From Inia geoffrensis (Eukaryota; Chordata; Mammalia; Artiodactyla; Iniidae): DNA of 64,000 nt. The notes under the pieces were generated by a model. The model was given only the letters and a program-made list of their open reading frames with translations, did not search any database and was not told the origin of the DNA. Location: positions 73,888,784 through 73,952,783 of the forward strand of contig CM070910.1 of NCBI GenBank assembly GCA_036417435.1. The letters are read 5' to 3'. The translations under genes and the position numbers were made by a program. Of this stretch, positions 52,071 through 64,000 are shown piece by piece. Position 1 is the first letter of the stretch. Every line of letters begins with the position of its first letter.

Positions 52071-55000
52071 GCATTCCCTAACCCTAACCCTAACCCAAAC
52101 CCTAACCCTGACACTCACCCGAAGCTTTACCCTCACCCGTGTCCTAATTTTAACTAGTACATCAACACTAACCCATGCCCTCCAACATAGACTAACCCTA
52201 AACCGTTGCCATAACCAAACCTGTACTCTAATCCCTCCCCATTCCCTAACCCTAACCCTAACCCAAACCCTAAACCTGTCCCTCTTCCGTGGTCTTAACC
52301 TCACCCGTGCCCTAATTTTAACCCGTACAGCCACAGTAAGTCGTGCCCTCACACGTAAGCTAACCCTTTAGCGTTGTCTTACCCTAAACTTTACCCTAAT
52401 CCCTCCCCATTAACTAACACTAACCCTAACAGAATCCTAACCCTGACCCTCACCCGAAGCCTTACCATCACCCGTGTCCTAATCTTAACCAGTACACCAA
52501 CACTAACTCATACCCTCACACGTACGCTAAGCCTTAAGCGTTGTCGTACACTAACCTGTACCCTAATCCCTCCCCATTCCCTAACCCTAACCCTAAACCA
52601 ATCCCTAAACCTGACCCTCTTCGGAGGCCTTAACTGCACCCGTGCCCTAATCTTAACCAATACACCAACACTAACTCGTGTCCTCACACGTATGCTAACC
52701 CTTAAGCGTTGTCTTACGCTAAGCTGTACCCTAATCCCTCTCCATTCCCTAACCCTAACCCTAAACCGAATCCTAAACCTAACCTTGACCCGAAGCCTTA
52801 CCCTCACCCATGCCTTAAACTTAACCAGTACACCAACACTAACTCCTGCCCTCACACGTACGCTAACCCTTAAGCGCTCTCATACCCTAAAGTGTACCCT
52901 AATCCAACCCCATTCCCTAACCCTAACCCTAACCCGAATCCTATCCCTGACCCTCGCCCGAAACCTTACCCTCACCCATTACCTAATCTTAACCAGTACA
53001 CCAACACTAAACCGTGCCCTCACACGTACGCTAACCCTTAAGCGTTGTCCTACACTAACCTGTACCTTAATCCCTCTCCATTACCTAAACTTAACCCTAA
53101 CCCGAATTCTAACCCTGAAAGTCACCCGAAGATTTACCCTCACCCGTGACATACATGTAACACTACATCAACACTAACCCATGCCCTCCAACGTAGGCTA
53201 ACCCTAAACCGTTGACGTACGCTAACCTGTACACTAATCCCTCCCCATTCCCTAAACCTAACCCTAACCCAAACCCTAAACCTAACCCTCTTCCGAGGCC
53301 TTACACTCACCCGTACCCTAATGTTAACCAGTACAACAACACTAACTTGTACCCTCACACGTACTCTAAACCTAAAGTGTTGTCGTAACATAAACTGTAC
53401 CCTAATCCCTACCCATTAACTAACCCTAACCCTAAACAAATCCTAACCCTGACCCTCACTCGAAGCCTTACCATCAACCGTGCACTAATCTTAACCAGTA
53501 CACCAACACTAACTTGTGCCCTCTCACGTACGCTAACCCTTAAGCATTGTCGCACCCTAACCTGTACCATAATACCTCTCGATTCCATAACCCTAACCCT
53601 AACCTGAACCCTAACCATGACACTCACCCGAAGCACTACCCTCACCCGTGTCCTAATTTTAACCAGGACATCAACACTAACCCATGTCCTCCAACGTAGG
53701 CTAAAACTAAACAGTTCCCGTACCCTGACCTGTACCCTAATCCCTCCCAATTCCCTAACCCTAACCCTAACCCAAACCCTAAACGTGACCCTCTTTGGAG
53801 GCCTTACCCTCACCCGTACCCTTAACATAACCAGGACACCAACACTAACTCGTGCCCTCACACGTACGCTAACCCTTAAGCATTGTCATACGCAAGCTGT
53901 ACCCTAAGCCCTAGCCATTCCCTAAACCTAACCCTAACCCAAACCCTAAACCTGACCCTCTTCCGAGGCCTTACCCTCACCCGTGACCTAACGTTAACCA
54001 GTACACCAACACTAACTTGTGCCCTCACACGTACTCTAAACCTAAAGTGTTGTCGTACCCTAAACTGTACACTAATCCCTCCCCATTAACTAATCCTAAC
54101 CCTAAACGAATTTTAACCCTGACCCTCACTCGAAGACTTACCATCACCTGTGCCCTAATCTTAACCAGTACACCAACACTAACTCGTGCCCTCACATGTA
54201 CGCTAACCCTTAAGCGTTGTCACACCCTAACCTGTACCCTAATCCCGCTTCATTCCCTAACCCTAACCCTAACCCGAAACCTAACCCTCACACTCACCTG
54301 AAGCTTTACCCTCACCCGTGTCCTAATTTTAACCAGGACATCAACACTAACCCATGTCCTCTCACGTAAGCTAACCAAAACCATTGCCATACCCTAACCT
54401 GTACCCTAATCCCTCCCCATTCCCTAACCCTAACCCTAACCCAAACCCTAAACCTGACCCTCTTCCGAGGCCTTACCCTCACCCGTGCCCTACTCATAAA
54501 CAGTATACCATCACTAACTCATGCCCTCACATGTACGCTAACACTTAAGCGTTGCCGTACCCCAACCTGTACCCTAATCCCTCACCATTCCCTAACCCTA
54601 ACACTGACCCGAATCCTAACCCTGACGCTCACCTGAAGCCTTACCCACACCCCTGCCCTAATCTTAACCAGTACACCAACACTAACACATGCCATCACAC
54701 GTACGCTAAACCTTAAGCATTGCCGTTCCCTAACCTGTACCCTAATCCCTCCCAATTCCCTAACCCTAACCCTAACCCAAAGCCTAAACCTGACCCTCTT
54801 CCGAGGCCTTACCCTCAGCCCTGCCCTAATCTTAACCAGTACACCAACAGTAAGTCGTGCCCTCACACGTACGCTAACCCTTAAGCACTTTCATACGCTA
54901 AACTGTACCTTAATCCCTCTCCATTCCCTAACCCTAACCCTAACACGAATCCTAAACCTGACCCTCACCCTAAGCCTTACCCTCATCCATGAACTAATCT

Positions 55001-55570
55001 TAACCAGTACACCAACACTAAACCATGCCCTCACACGTAGGCTAACCCTAAACTGCAGCCGTACCCTACCCTGTACCATAATCCCTCCCCATTCCCTAAC
55101 CTTAACCCTAACCCGAACCCTAACGCTGACCCTCACCCGAAGATTTACCCTCACCCGTGTACTAATTTAAAAGAGGACATCAACACTAACCCATGTCCTC
55201 TAACGTAGGCTAAAATTAAACAGTTGCCGTTCCCTAACCTGTACACTTATCCCTCCCCATTCCCTAAGCTAACCCTAACCCAAACCCTAAACCTGACCCT
55301 ATTCCGAAGTCTTACCCTCACCCGTGCCCTGATCTTAACCAGTACACCAACACTAACTCGTGCCCTCACACGTACACTAACCCTTAAGCATTGTCGTACA
55401 CTAAACTGTACCCTAATCCCTCTCCATTCTTCAACCCTAACCCTAACCCGAATCCCAATCCTAACCCTCACCCGAAGCCTTACCCTGAATCGTGCCCTAA
55501 TCTTAACTAGTACACCAACACTAACTCATGCTTTCACACGTACGCAAACAGTTAAGCGTTGTCATACGCT
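52071..55570 (+). repeat. Monomers between the two copies of the 16-monomer block
   Basis: 21 monomers at 167-168-bp spacing. They contain older, diverged duplicates: 52,070-52,500 resembles 49,721-50,150 (offset 2,349 bp, 14 monomers) and 54,890-55,530 resembles 51,370-52,010 (offset 3,521 bp, 21 monomers). Confidence 0.75.
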
Positions 55571-58275
55571 AACCTGTACCCTAAACCCTCCCCATTCCCT
55601 AACCCTAACCCTAACCCAAACCCTAAACCTGACCCTCTTCCGAGGCCTTACCCTCACCATGCCCTAATCTTAACCAGTACACCAGCACTAACTCGTGCCC
55701 TCACACGTACACTAACCCTTAAGCATGGTCGTACCCTAAATTGTACCCTAACCCCTCCCCTTAATCTAACCCTAACCTTAACCCGAATCCTAACCCTGAC
55801 CCTCACCCGAAGCCTTACCCTGAACCGTGACCTAATCTTAACCAGTAAACCAACACTAACTTGTGTCCTCACACGTATGCTAACCCTTAAGCTTTGTCGT
55901 ACATTAAACTGTACCCTAATACTGCCGGATTCCCTAACCCAAACCCTAACACGAACCCTAAGCCTGACACTCACCAGAAGCTTTACACTCACCGGTGTCC
56001 TTATTTTAACTAGTACAGAAACACTAACCCATGCCCTCCAACATAGGCTAACCATAAACCGTTGCCATAACCAAACCTGTACCCTAATCCCTCCGCATTC
56101 CCTAACCCTAACCTTAACCCAAACCCTAAACCTGTACCTCTTCCGAGGCCTTAACCTCACCCGTGCCCTAGTCTTATCCAGTACACCAACACTAAGTCGT
56201 GCCCTCACACGTAAGCTAACCCTTAAGCATTGTCTTACCCTAAACTGTACCCTAATCCCTCCCCATTAACTAACACTAACCCTAACAGAATCGTAACCCT
56301 GACCCTCACCCGAAGCCTTACCATCACATGTGCCCTAATCTTAACCAGTACATCAACACTAACTCGTGCCCTCACACGTACGCTAAGCCTTAAGCGTTCT
56401 CGTACCCTAATCGGTAACCTAATCCCTCCCCATTCCCAAACCCTAACCCTAACCAGGAACGTAACCCTGACACTCACCCGAAGCTTTACCCTCACCCGTG
56501 TCATTATTTTAACTAGTATATCAACACTAACGCATGCCCTCCAACGTAGGGTAACCCTAAACCGTTGCCATAACCTAACCTGTACCCTAATCCCTCCCCA
56601 TTCCCTAACCCTTACCCTAACCGAATCCTAACCGTGACCCTCACCCGAAATCTTACCGTCACCCGTTCCCTAATCTTAACCAGTACACGAACACTAACTC
56701 GTGCCCTCACGTGTAAGCTAACCCTAAAGCATTGTCGTACCCTAAACTGTACCCTAAGCCCTTCCGATTCCCTAACCCTAACCCCAAATCGAATCCTAAT
56801 CCTGACCCTCACACTAAGCCTTACTCTCACCCGTGCCCTAATCTTAACCAGTATACCAACACTAACTCGTGCCGTCTCACGTACGCTAACCCTTAAGCTT
56901 TGTCGTACCCTAAACAGTACCCTAAACCCTCCCTATTCCTTAACACTAACCCTAACCGGAATCCTAACCTTGACCCTCGCCCGAAGCCTTACTCTCACCC
57001 GTGCCCGAATGTTAACCAGGACACCAAAACCACCTCGTGCACTCACACGTACGGTAACCCTTAAGCATTGTTGTACATTAAACTTTACCCTAAACCCTCT
57101 CCATTCCCTAACCCTAACCCTAACCCGAACCCTAACCCTGAAACTCACACGAAGCTTTACCCTCACCCGTGTCCTAATTTTAACCAGAACATCAACACCA
57201 ACACATGCTCTCTAACGTTGGCTAACCGTAAACCGTTGCCGTACCCTAACCTGAACCCTAAACCCTCCCCATTCCCTAACCCTAACCCTAACCCAAACCC
57301 TAAACCTGACCCTCTTCCGAAGCCTTACCCTCACCCGTGCCCTAATCTTAACCAGTACACCAGCACTAACTCGTGCCCTCACACGTATACTAACCCTTAA
57401 GTATGGTCGCACCTTAAATTGTACCCTAATCACTCCCCATAATCTAACCCTCACCTTAACCCGAACCCTAACCCTGACCCTCAACCGAAACCTTACCCTG
57501 AACCGTGCCCTAATCTTAACCAGTACACCAACACTAACTTGTGCCCTCACACGGTCGCTAACCTTTAAGCGTTTTCGTACCCTAAACTGTACCCTAATCC
57601 ATCTCAATTCCCTAACCCTAACCCCAACTGGAATCCTAACCCTGACCGTCACCTGAAGCCTTACCCTCATCCGTGAACTAATCTTAACCAGTACACCAAC
57701 ACTAAACCGTGCCCTCACACGTACGCTAATCCTAAACTGAAGCCGTACCCTACCCTGTACCCTAATCCCTCCCCATTCCCTAAACTTAACCCTAACCCGA
57801 ATCCTAATCCTGACCCTCACCTGAAGATTTACCCTCACACTTGTACTAATTTTAACCAGGACATCAACACTAACCCATGTCTTCCAACGTAGGCTAAAAT
57901 TAAACAGTTGCCGTTTCCTAACCTGTACCCTTATCCCTCCCCATTCCCTAACCTAACCCTAACCCAAACCCTAAACCTGACCCTATTCCGAAGTCTTACC
58001 CTCACCCGTGCCCTGATGTTAACCAGTACACCAACACTAACTTGTGCCCTCACACGTACGCTAACCCTTAAACATCATCGTACCCTAAACTGTACCCTAA
58101 TCCCTCTCCATTCTCTCACCCTAACCCTAACCCGAATCCTAATCCTAAACCTCACCCGAAGCCTTACACTGAACCGTGCCCTAATCTTAACCAGTACAGC
58201 AACACTAACTTGTGCCCTCACACGTATGCTAACCCTTAAGCGTTGTCATACACTAAACTGTACCCTAATCCCTCT
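55571..58275 (+). repeat. Duplicated 16-monomer block, right copy (2,705 bp)
   Basis: Differs from 49,366-52,070 by only scattered single bases. To the right of 58,275 the sequence no longer follows 52,071 onward, so this is not an extended tandem array like the one at 23.5-42.9 kb. Confidence 0.9.
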
Positions 58276-60790
58276 CCATTCTCTAACCGTAACCCTAAAC
58301 CGAATCCTAATCCTAACCCTTGCCCGAAGCCTTACCCTGAAGCGTGCCCTAATATTAACAAGTACAGCAACACTAACTTGTGCCCTCACACGTACGCTAA
58401 CCCTTAAGAGTTGTTGTTCCCTAAAATGTACTCTATTGCCTTCACATTCCCTAAGCCTAACCCTAACCCGAATCCCAATCATGACCCTTACCCGATGCAT
58501 TACCCTCACCCGTGATCTAATCTTAACCAGTACACCAACACTAACCTGTGCCCTCACACGCAGGCTAACCCTTAAGCATTGTCGTACTTTAACCTGTACC
58601 CCAATCCCTCTCCATTCCTTAACACTAACCCTAACCAGAACCCTAACTCTGAAACTCACCCGAAGCTTTACCCTCACCCATGTCCTAATTTTAACCAGTA
58701 CATCAACACTAACACATGCCCTCCAATGTAGGCTAACCCTAAACCGTTGCCATACCCTAAACTGTACCCTAATCCCTCCCCATTCCCTAACCCTAACCCT
58801 AAACCAATCCCTAAACCTGACACTCTTCCTAAGCCGTACCCTCACTCGTGCCCTAATCTTAACCAGTAAATCAACACTAACTCGTGCTGTCACACGTACA
58901 CTAACCCTTAAGCATTGTCATACCCTAAACTGTACCCTAATCCCTCCCCATTCCCTAACACTAACCCTCACCCGAATCCTAATCTTGACCCTCATCCGTA
59001 GCCTTACCCTCACCTGTGACCTAATCTTAACCAGTACGCCAACACTAAACCGTGCCCTCACATATACGCTAACCCTAAACAACTGCCATACCCTAACCTC
59101 TACCCTAATCCCTCTCCATTCCCTAACCCTAACCCTAACCCGAACCCTAACCCTAAAACTCACCCGATGCATTACCCTCACCCGTGTCCTAATTTATCCA
59201 GTACATAAACACTAAACCATGCCCTCCAACGTAGGCTAACCCTAAACCGTTGCCGTACATTAACCTGTACCCTAATCCCTCCCCATTCTCTAAATCTAAC
59301 CCTAACCCGAATCCTAAACCTGACCCTCACCCGAAGCCTTACCCTCACCCATGACCTAATATTAACCGATACAGCAACACTAAACGGTGCCCTCACACGT
59401 AGGCTAACACTTAAGCATTGTCGTACTCTAACCTCTACCCTAATTCCTCTCCATTCTGTAATCCTAACCCTAACCCGAACCCTAACCCTGACACTCAGCC
59501 AAAACTTTACCCTCACCCGTGTTCTAATTTTAACCAGGACATCCAAACTAACCTCTGCCCTCCAAAGTAGGCTAACCCTAAAACGTTGCTGTACCTTAAC
59601 CTGTACCCCAATCCCTCCCCATTCCCTAACCCTAACTCAAACCATAACCGTAAACCTGACACTCACCCGAAGCCTTACGCTCACCCGTGCCCTAATCTTA
59701 ACCAGTACACCAACACTGACTCGTGTCCTCACACGCACACTAACACTTAAGTGTTGTCATACCCTAAACTGTACTCTAATCCCTCCCCAATTCCTAACCC
59801 TAACCCTAACCCAAACACTAAACCTGACCATCATCCGAAGCCTTACACTCACCCGTGCCCTAATCTTAACGAGTACACCAACACTGACTCGTGTCCTCAC
59901 ACGCACACTAACACTTAAGCGTTGTCATACCCTAAATTGTACCCTAATCCCTCCCCAATCCCTAACCCTAACCCTAACCCAAACACTAAACCTGACCATC
60001 ACCCGAAGCCTTACTCTCACCCGTGACCTAATCTTAACCAGTACACCAACACTAACTCGTGCCCTCACACGTACGCTAACCTTTAAGCGTTGTCTTACAC
60101 TAAATTTTACCCTAATCCCTCACCATTCCCTAATACTAAACCTAACCCGAATCCTAACCCTGACCCTCACCCGAATCCTTACACTCACCAGTGACCTAAT
60201 CTTAACCAGTACACAAACACTAAACCGTGCCCTCACACATACGCTAACCCTAAACTGCAGCCATACCATAAAGCGTACCAAATCCCTCCCCATTCCCTAT
60301 CACTTACCCTAACCCTAATCCTAAACCTGACCCTCACCCGAAGCATTACCCTCACCCGTGTCCTAATTTTAACCACTACATCAACACTAAACCATGCCCT
60401 CCAAAGTATTCGAAACCTAAACCGTTGCTGTACCCTAACCTGTACTCGAAACCCTCCCCATTCCCTATAACTAACCCTAACCCTAATCCTAAACCTGACC
60501 CTCACCCGAAGCATTACCCTCACCCGTGACCTAATTTTAACCAATACATCAACACTAAACCATGCCCTCCAACGTATTCGAAACCTAAACCGTTGCCGTA
60601 CACTAACCTGTAACCTAATCCCTCCCCATTGCCTAACTCTAACCCTAACCCGATCCCTAAAACTGTCCCTAACCCGAAGCCTTACCCTCACCCATGCCCT
60701 ATTCTTAACCAGTACACCAACACTAATTCGTGCCCTCACACGTACGCTAACCCTTAAGCGTTGTTGTACCCTAAACTGTACCCTAATCCC
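58276..60790 (+). repeat. Telomere-like monomers with local single-monomer duplications
   Basis: Two adjacent-monomer duplications stand out. One has GACTCGTGTCCTCACACGC at 59,718 and again 168 bp later at 59,886. The other has GTATTCGAAACCTAAACC at about 60,406 and again at 60,574. Otherwise the monomers are a mosaic of subtypes. Confidence 0.8.
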
Positions 60791-61153
60791 TCCCCATTTC
60801 CTAACCATAACCCTAACCCGAATCCTAACCCTCACTCACCCAAAGCCATACCCTCACCCTTGCCCTAATCTTAACCAGTACACCAACACTAACTCGTGCC
60901 CTCACACGTCCGCTAACCCTTGATCGCTGTCATACCCTAAACAGTACCTTAATCCCTCACCATTCGCTAACCCTAACCCTAACACAAATCCTAACACTGA
61001 CCCTCACTAAAAGCCTTACCCTCACCCGTGCCCTAATCTTAATCAGTACACCAACCCTAACTCGTGCCCTCACACGTACGTTAAGGCCATAGCGTTGTCG
61101 TATCCTAAATATTATCCTAATCCCTATCCATTCCCTAACCCTAACCCTAACCA
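60791..61153 (+). repeat. Duplicated two-monomer block, left copy
   Basis: It matches 63,638-64,000 at a constant offset of 2,847 bp (about 17 monomers), with the shared rare wording CACACGTCCGCTAACCCTTG and ATCCTAAATATTA, and about 5% differences. Confidence 0.85.
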
Positions 61154-63637
61154 GAATCCTAACCCTGGCCCTAAACCAAAGCTTTACCCTCACCCGTGCC
61201 CTAATATTAACCAGTACACCAACACTAACTCATGCCCTCACACGTACACTAACCCTTAATCGTTGTCAAACCCTAAACTGTACCCTAATACCTCACCATT
61301 CCCTAACCCTAACCCCAACCCGAATCCTAACCCTGACCCTCAACCGAAGCCTTACCCTCACCCGTGACCTAATCTTAACCAGTACACCAACACTAAACCG
61401 TGCCATCACACGTACGCTAACGCTAAACCGCAGCCGTACCCTTACTTGTACGCTAATCTCTCTCCATTCCCTAAACCTAACCCTAACCCGAACCATAACC
61501 CTAACACTCACCCGAAATTTTACCCTCACCCATGTCCTAATTTTAAGCAATAAATCAACACTAACCCATGCCCTCCAAAGTAGGCTAACACTAAACCATT
61601 GCCGTAGCCTAACCTGTACCGTAAACCCTCCACAATTCCTAACCCTAACCCTAAACCGATCCCTAATCCTTTCTCTCACCCGAAGCCTTACCTTCACCCG
61701 TGCCCTAATCTTAACCAGTACACCAACACTAACTGGTGCCCTCACACTTACGCTAACCCTTAAGCGTTGTCATACCATAAACTGTACTGTAATCCCTCCC
61801 CATTCCCTAACCCTAACCCGAACCCGAACCCTAACCCTGACACTCACTCGAAGCTTTACCCTCACCAGTGTCCTAATTTTAACAAGTGCATCAACACTAG
61901 ACCATGCCCTCCAACGTAGGCTAACCCTAAACCGTTGCCGTACCCTAATCTGTACCCTAATCCCTCCCCTTTACCTAACCCTAACCCTAAACGAAACCCT
62001 AAACCTGACCCTGTTCCATGGCCTTACCCTCACCCATGCCCTAATCTTAATCAGGACAGCAACACTAACTCGTGCCCTCACACGTACACTAACGCTTAAG
62101 TGTTGTCATACCGTAAACTGTACCCTAATCCCTTCTCATTTCCTAACCCTAAAACTAACCAAAATCCTAACCCTAATCTTCACCCGAAGCCTTACCCTCA
62201 CCCGTGCCCTAATCTTAACCAGTACACCAACACTAACTTGTGACCTCACACGTACGTTAACCCTTAAGCGTAGTCGTACCCTAAACTGTACCCTAATCCC
62301 TCCCCATTCCGTATCCCTGACCCTAACCCGAATACTAACCCTAAACCTGACACTCACCCGAGGATTTACCCTCACCCGTGTCCTAATTTTAACCAGTACA
62401 CCAACACTGACACATGCCCTCCAACATAGGCTAACCCTAACCCGTTGACATAACCTAACATGTACCCTAATAACTCCCCATTCCTTAACTCTAAACCTAA
62501 ACCAAACCCTAAACCTGACCCTCTTCAGAGTCCTTACACTCACCCGTGCCCTAATCTAAACCAGTACACAAACAGTAACTCGTGCCCTCACACGTACCAT
62601 AACCCTTAAGTGTTGTCATAACCTAACCTGTACCCTAATTCCTCCCCATTCCCTAACCCTAAACCTAACACGAGTCCTAACCCTGACCCCCACCCGAACC
62701 CTTACCATTACCCGTGCCCTAATCTTAAACAGTACACCAACCCTAACACGTGCTCTCACACGTACATTAACCCTTAAGCGCTGTCGTACCCTAAACTGTA
62801 CCCTAATCCTTCCCCATTCCCTAACGCTAACCCTAACCCGAATTCTAGCCCTGACCCTCACCCGAAGCCTTAACCTCACCCGTGCCCTAATATTAACCAG
62901 TACACCAACACTAACTCGTGCCCACACATGTACGCTAACCCTTAAGCGTTGTCGTACCCTAAACTGTAGCCTAATCCCTCCCCTTCCCTAACTGTAACCC
63001 TAACCCTAATCCTAATCCTGACCGTCACCCGAAGCCTTACCCTCACCTGTGACCTAATCTTAACCAGTACGCCAACACGAAACCATGCCCTTACAGGTAC
63101 GCTAACCCTAAACAACAGCCGTACCATAACCTCTACCCTAATCCCTATCAATTCCCTAATGCTAACCCTAACCTGAACCCTAAACCTGACATTCACCTGA
63201 AGCTTTACCCTCAACCGTGTTCTAATTTTAACCTGTACATCAACATTAACCCATGACCTCCAACGTATTCTAACACTAAATCGTTGCCGTACCCTAACCT
63301 GTACACTAATCCCTCCCGATTCCGTAACCCTAACCCTAACCCTAAACATGACTCTCTTCCGAGGCCTTAACCTCACCCGTGTCCTAATCTTAACCAGTAC
63401 ACTAACAAGAAACTGTGGCCTCACACGTACGTTAACCGTAAACTGCAGCCGTACCCTAACCTGTACCCTAATCCCTCTCCATTCACTAACCCTAAACCTA
63501 ACCCTAAACCTGACTCTCCCCAGAAGCCTTACATTCAACCGTGCCCTAATCTTAATCAATATATCAATACTAACCTGTGCCCTCACACGTACACGAACTC
63601 TAAACCGTTTCCATACACTAACCTGTAACCTAATCCC
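61154..63637 (+). repeat. Telomere-like monomers, mosaic of subtypes
   Basis: About 15 monomers at 167-168-bp spacing (for example markers at 61,295 and 61,463). No near-identical long duplication was recognised within this stretch. Confidence 0.75.
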
Positions 63638-64000
63638 TCCCCATTTCCTAACCATAACCCTAACCCGAATCCTAACCCTCACTCACCCGAAGCCATACCC
63701 TCACCCTTGCCCTAATCTTAACCAGTACACCAACACTAACTCGTGCCCTCACACGTCCGCTAACCCTTGATCGCTGTCATACCCTAAACAGTACATTAAT
63801 CCCTCACCATTCCCTAACCCTAACCCTAACACAAATCCTAACACTGACCCTCACTAAAAGCCTTACCCTTACCCGTGCCCAAATCTTAACCAGTACACCA
63901 ACCCTAACTCATGCTCTTACACGTACGTTAACGCCAAAGCGTTGTCGTATCCTAAATATTACCCTAATCCCTATCCATTCCCTAACCCTAACCCTAACCA
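63638..64000 (+). repeat. Duplicated block, right copy, cut by the window edge
   Basis: Continues to match the sequence from 60,791 up to the last base of the window, so the duplication probably extends further right. Confidence 0.85.

Larger units (their letters stand above)
21959..64000 (+). repeat. Telomere-derived 168-bp satellite array (~250 monomers, runs off the right edge)
   Basis: The whole interval is head-to-tail monomers of 168 bp. Using the conserved CCCATT/CCCGTT hexamer as marker, I measured starts at 22,002, 22,171, 22,339, 22,507, 22,675, 22,843, 23,011, 23,179, 23,346 and 23,514. Similar 167-168-bp steps hold through 23.5-29.7 kb and 49.4-55.6 kb, with two exceptions noted below. 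A consensus monomer splits into exactly 28 hexamers in one register: three perfect CCCTAA, then CCCGAA, TCCTAA, CCCTGA, CCCTCA, CCCGAA, GCCTTA and so on to TCCCTC and CCCATT. The G-rich telomere sense (TTAGGG) is on the minus strand. Long open frames on both strands encode dipeptide-like repeats and are not genes. Confidence 0.95.

Noticed and set aside
22000..64000. Dozens of open frames of 60-435 codons on both strands rich in Arg-Val, Leu-Thr or Pro-Asn.
   Set aside because: They follow from six-base periodicity: each frame of CCCTAA/TTAGGG gives a dipeptide, and only some frames contain stops. They overlap one another on both strands and have no domain.
21959..64000. A true chromosome-terminal telomere.
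   Set aside because: I found no perfect hexamer run longer than about 26 bp, and the sequence is organised in 168-bp diverged monomers.
21959..64000. CRISPR-like array.
   Set aside because: Repeats are contiguous 168-bp units without unique spacers of even length, and the context is mammalian.

Overview
The window is eukaryotic, almost certainly mammalian, constitutive heterochromatin with no intact gene. Three points suggest a cetacean. (1) Bases 1-14,045 and 19,227-21,958 are a tandem satellite with a unit of about 1,735 bp, the size of the common cetacean satellite as I recall it (about 1.75 kb in many whales, about 1.58 kb in delphinoids). (2) About half of each unit reads as an old LINE-1 3' end, as has been described for that satellite. 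(3) Separate L1 3' ends at 14,046-14,795 and 18,900-19,083 have the 3'-UTR wording typical of cetartiodactyl L1. The long unit favours a non-delphinoid whale. Species assignment is inference.

Layout. 1-14,045: one partial unit, seven units of full or nearly full length, one unit with a large deletion and one partial unit, all in the same direction. Most units carry a 72-bp palindrome, perfect at 127-198, that has lost an arm or been replaced by TA-rich sequence in two units. 14,046-19,226: a segment interrupting the satellite, made of an L1 3' end, about 1.2 kb of unrecognised GC-richer sequence, a three-copy minisatellite, a decayed class I (gammaretrovirus-like) endogenous retrovirus pol remnant, an LTR-like stretch and another L1 3'-UTR fragment. 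19,227-21,958: two more, older-looking satellite units. At about 21,959 the satellite abuts a second, unrelated satellite that fills the rest of the window.

21,959-64,000 is a satellite of about 250 head-to-tail monomers of 168 bp. Each monomer is 28 consecutive hexamers in one register, nearly all recognisable variants of CCCTAA, so the satellite appears to descend from a telomere-repeat block that decayed and was then amplified as a 168-bp unit. Above the monomer there is higher-order structure: a 37-monomer, 6,139-6,140-bp repeat in three nearly identical copies plus part of a fourth (about 23,510-42,890); a separate 2.7-kb block repeated at an offset of 6,205 bp, again exactly 37 monomers (49,366-52,070 and 55,571-58,275); a repeat at an offset of 2,847 bp that runs off the right edge; and older diverged duplications.

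No gene set works together here. The long open frames over 22-64 kb encode only dipeptide-like repeats (Arg-Val, Leu-Thr, Pro-Asn) and follow from the hexamer register. The strongest candidate for something undescribed is the telomere-derived 168-bp satellite, with its 37-monomer higher-order organisation and its direct junction with the L1-derived satellite.
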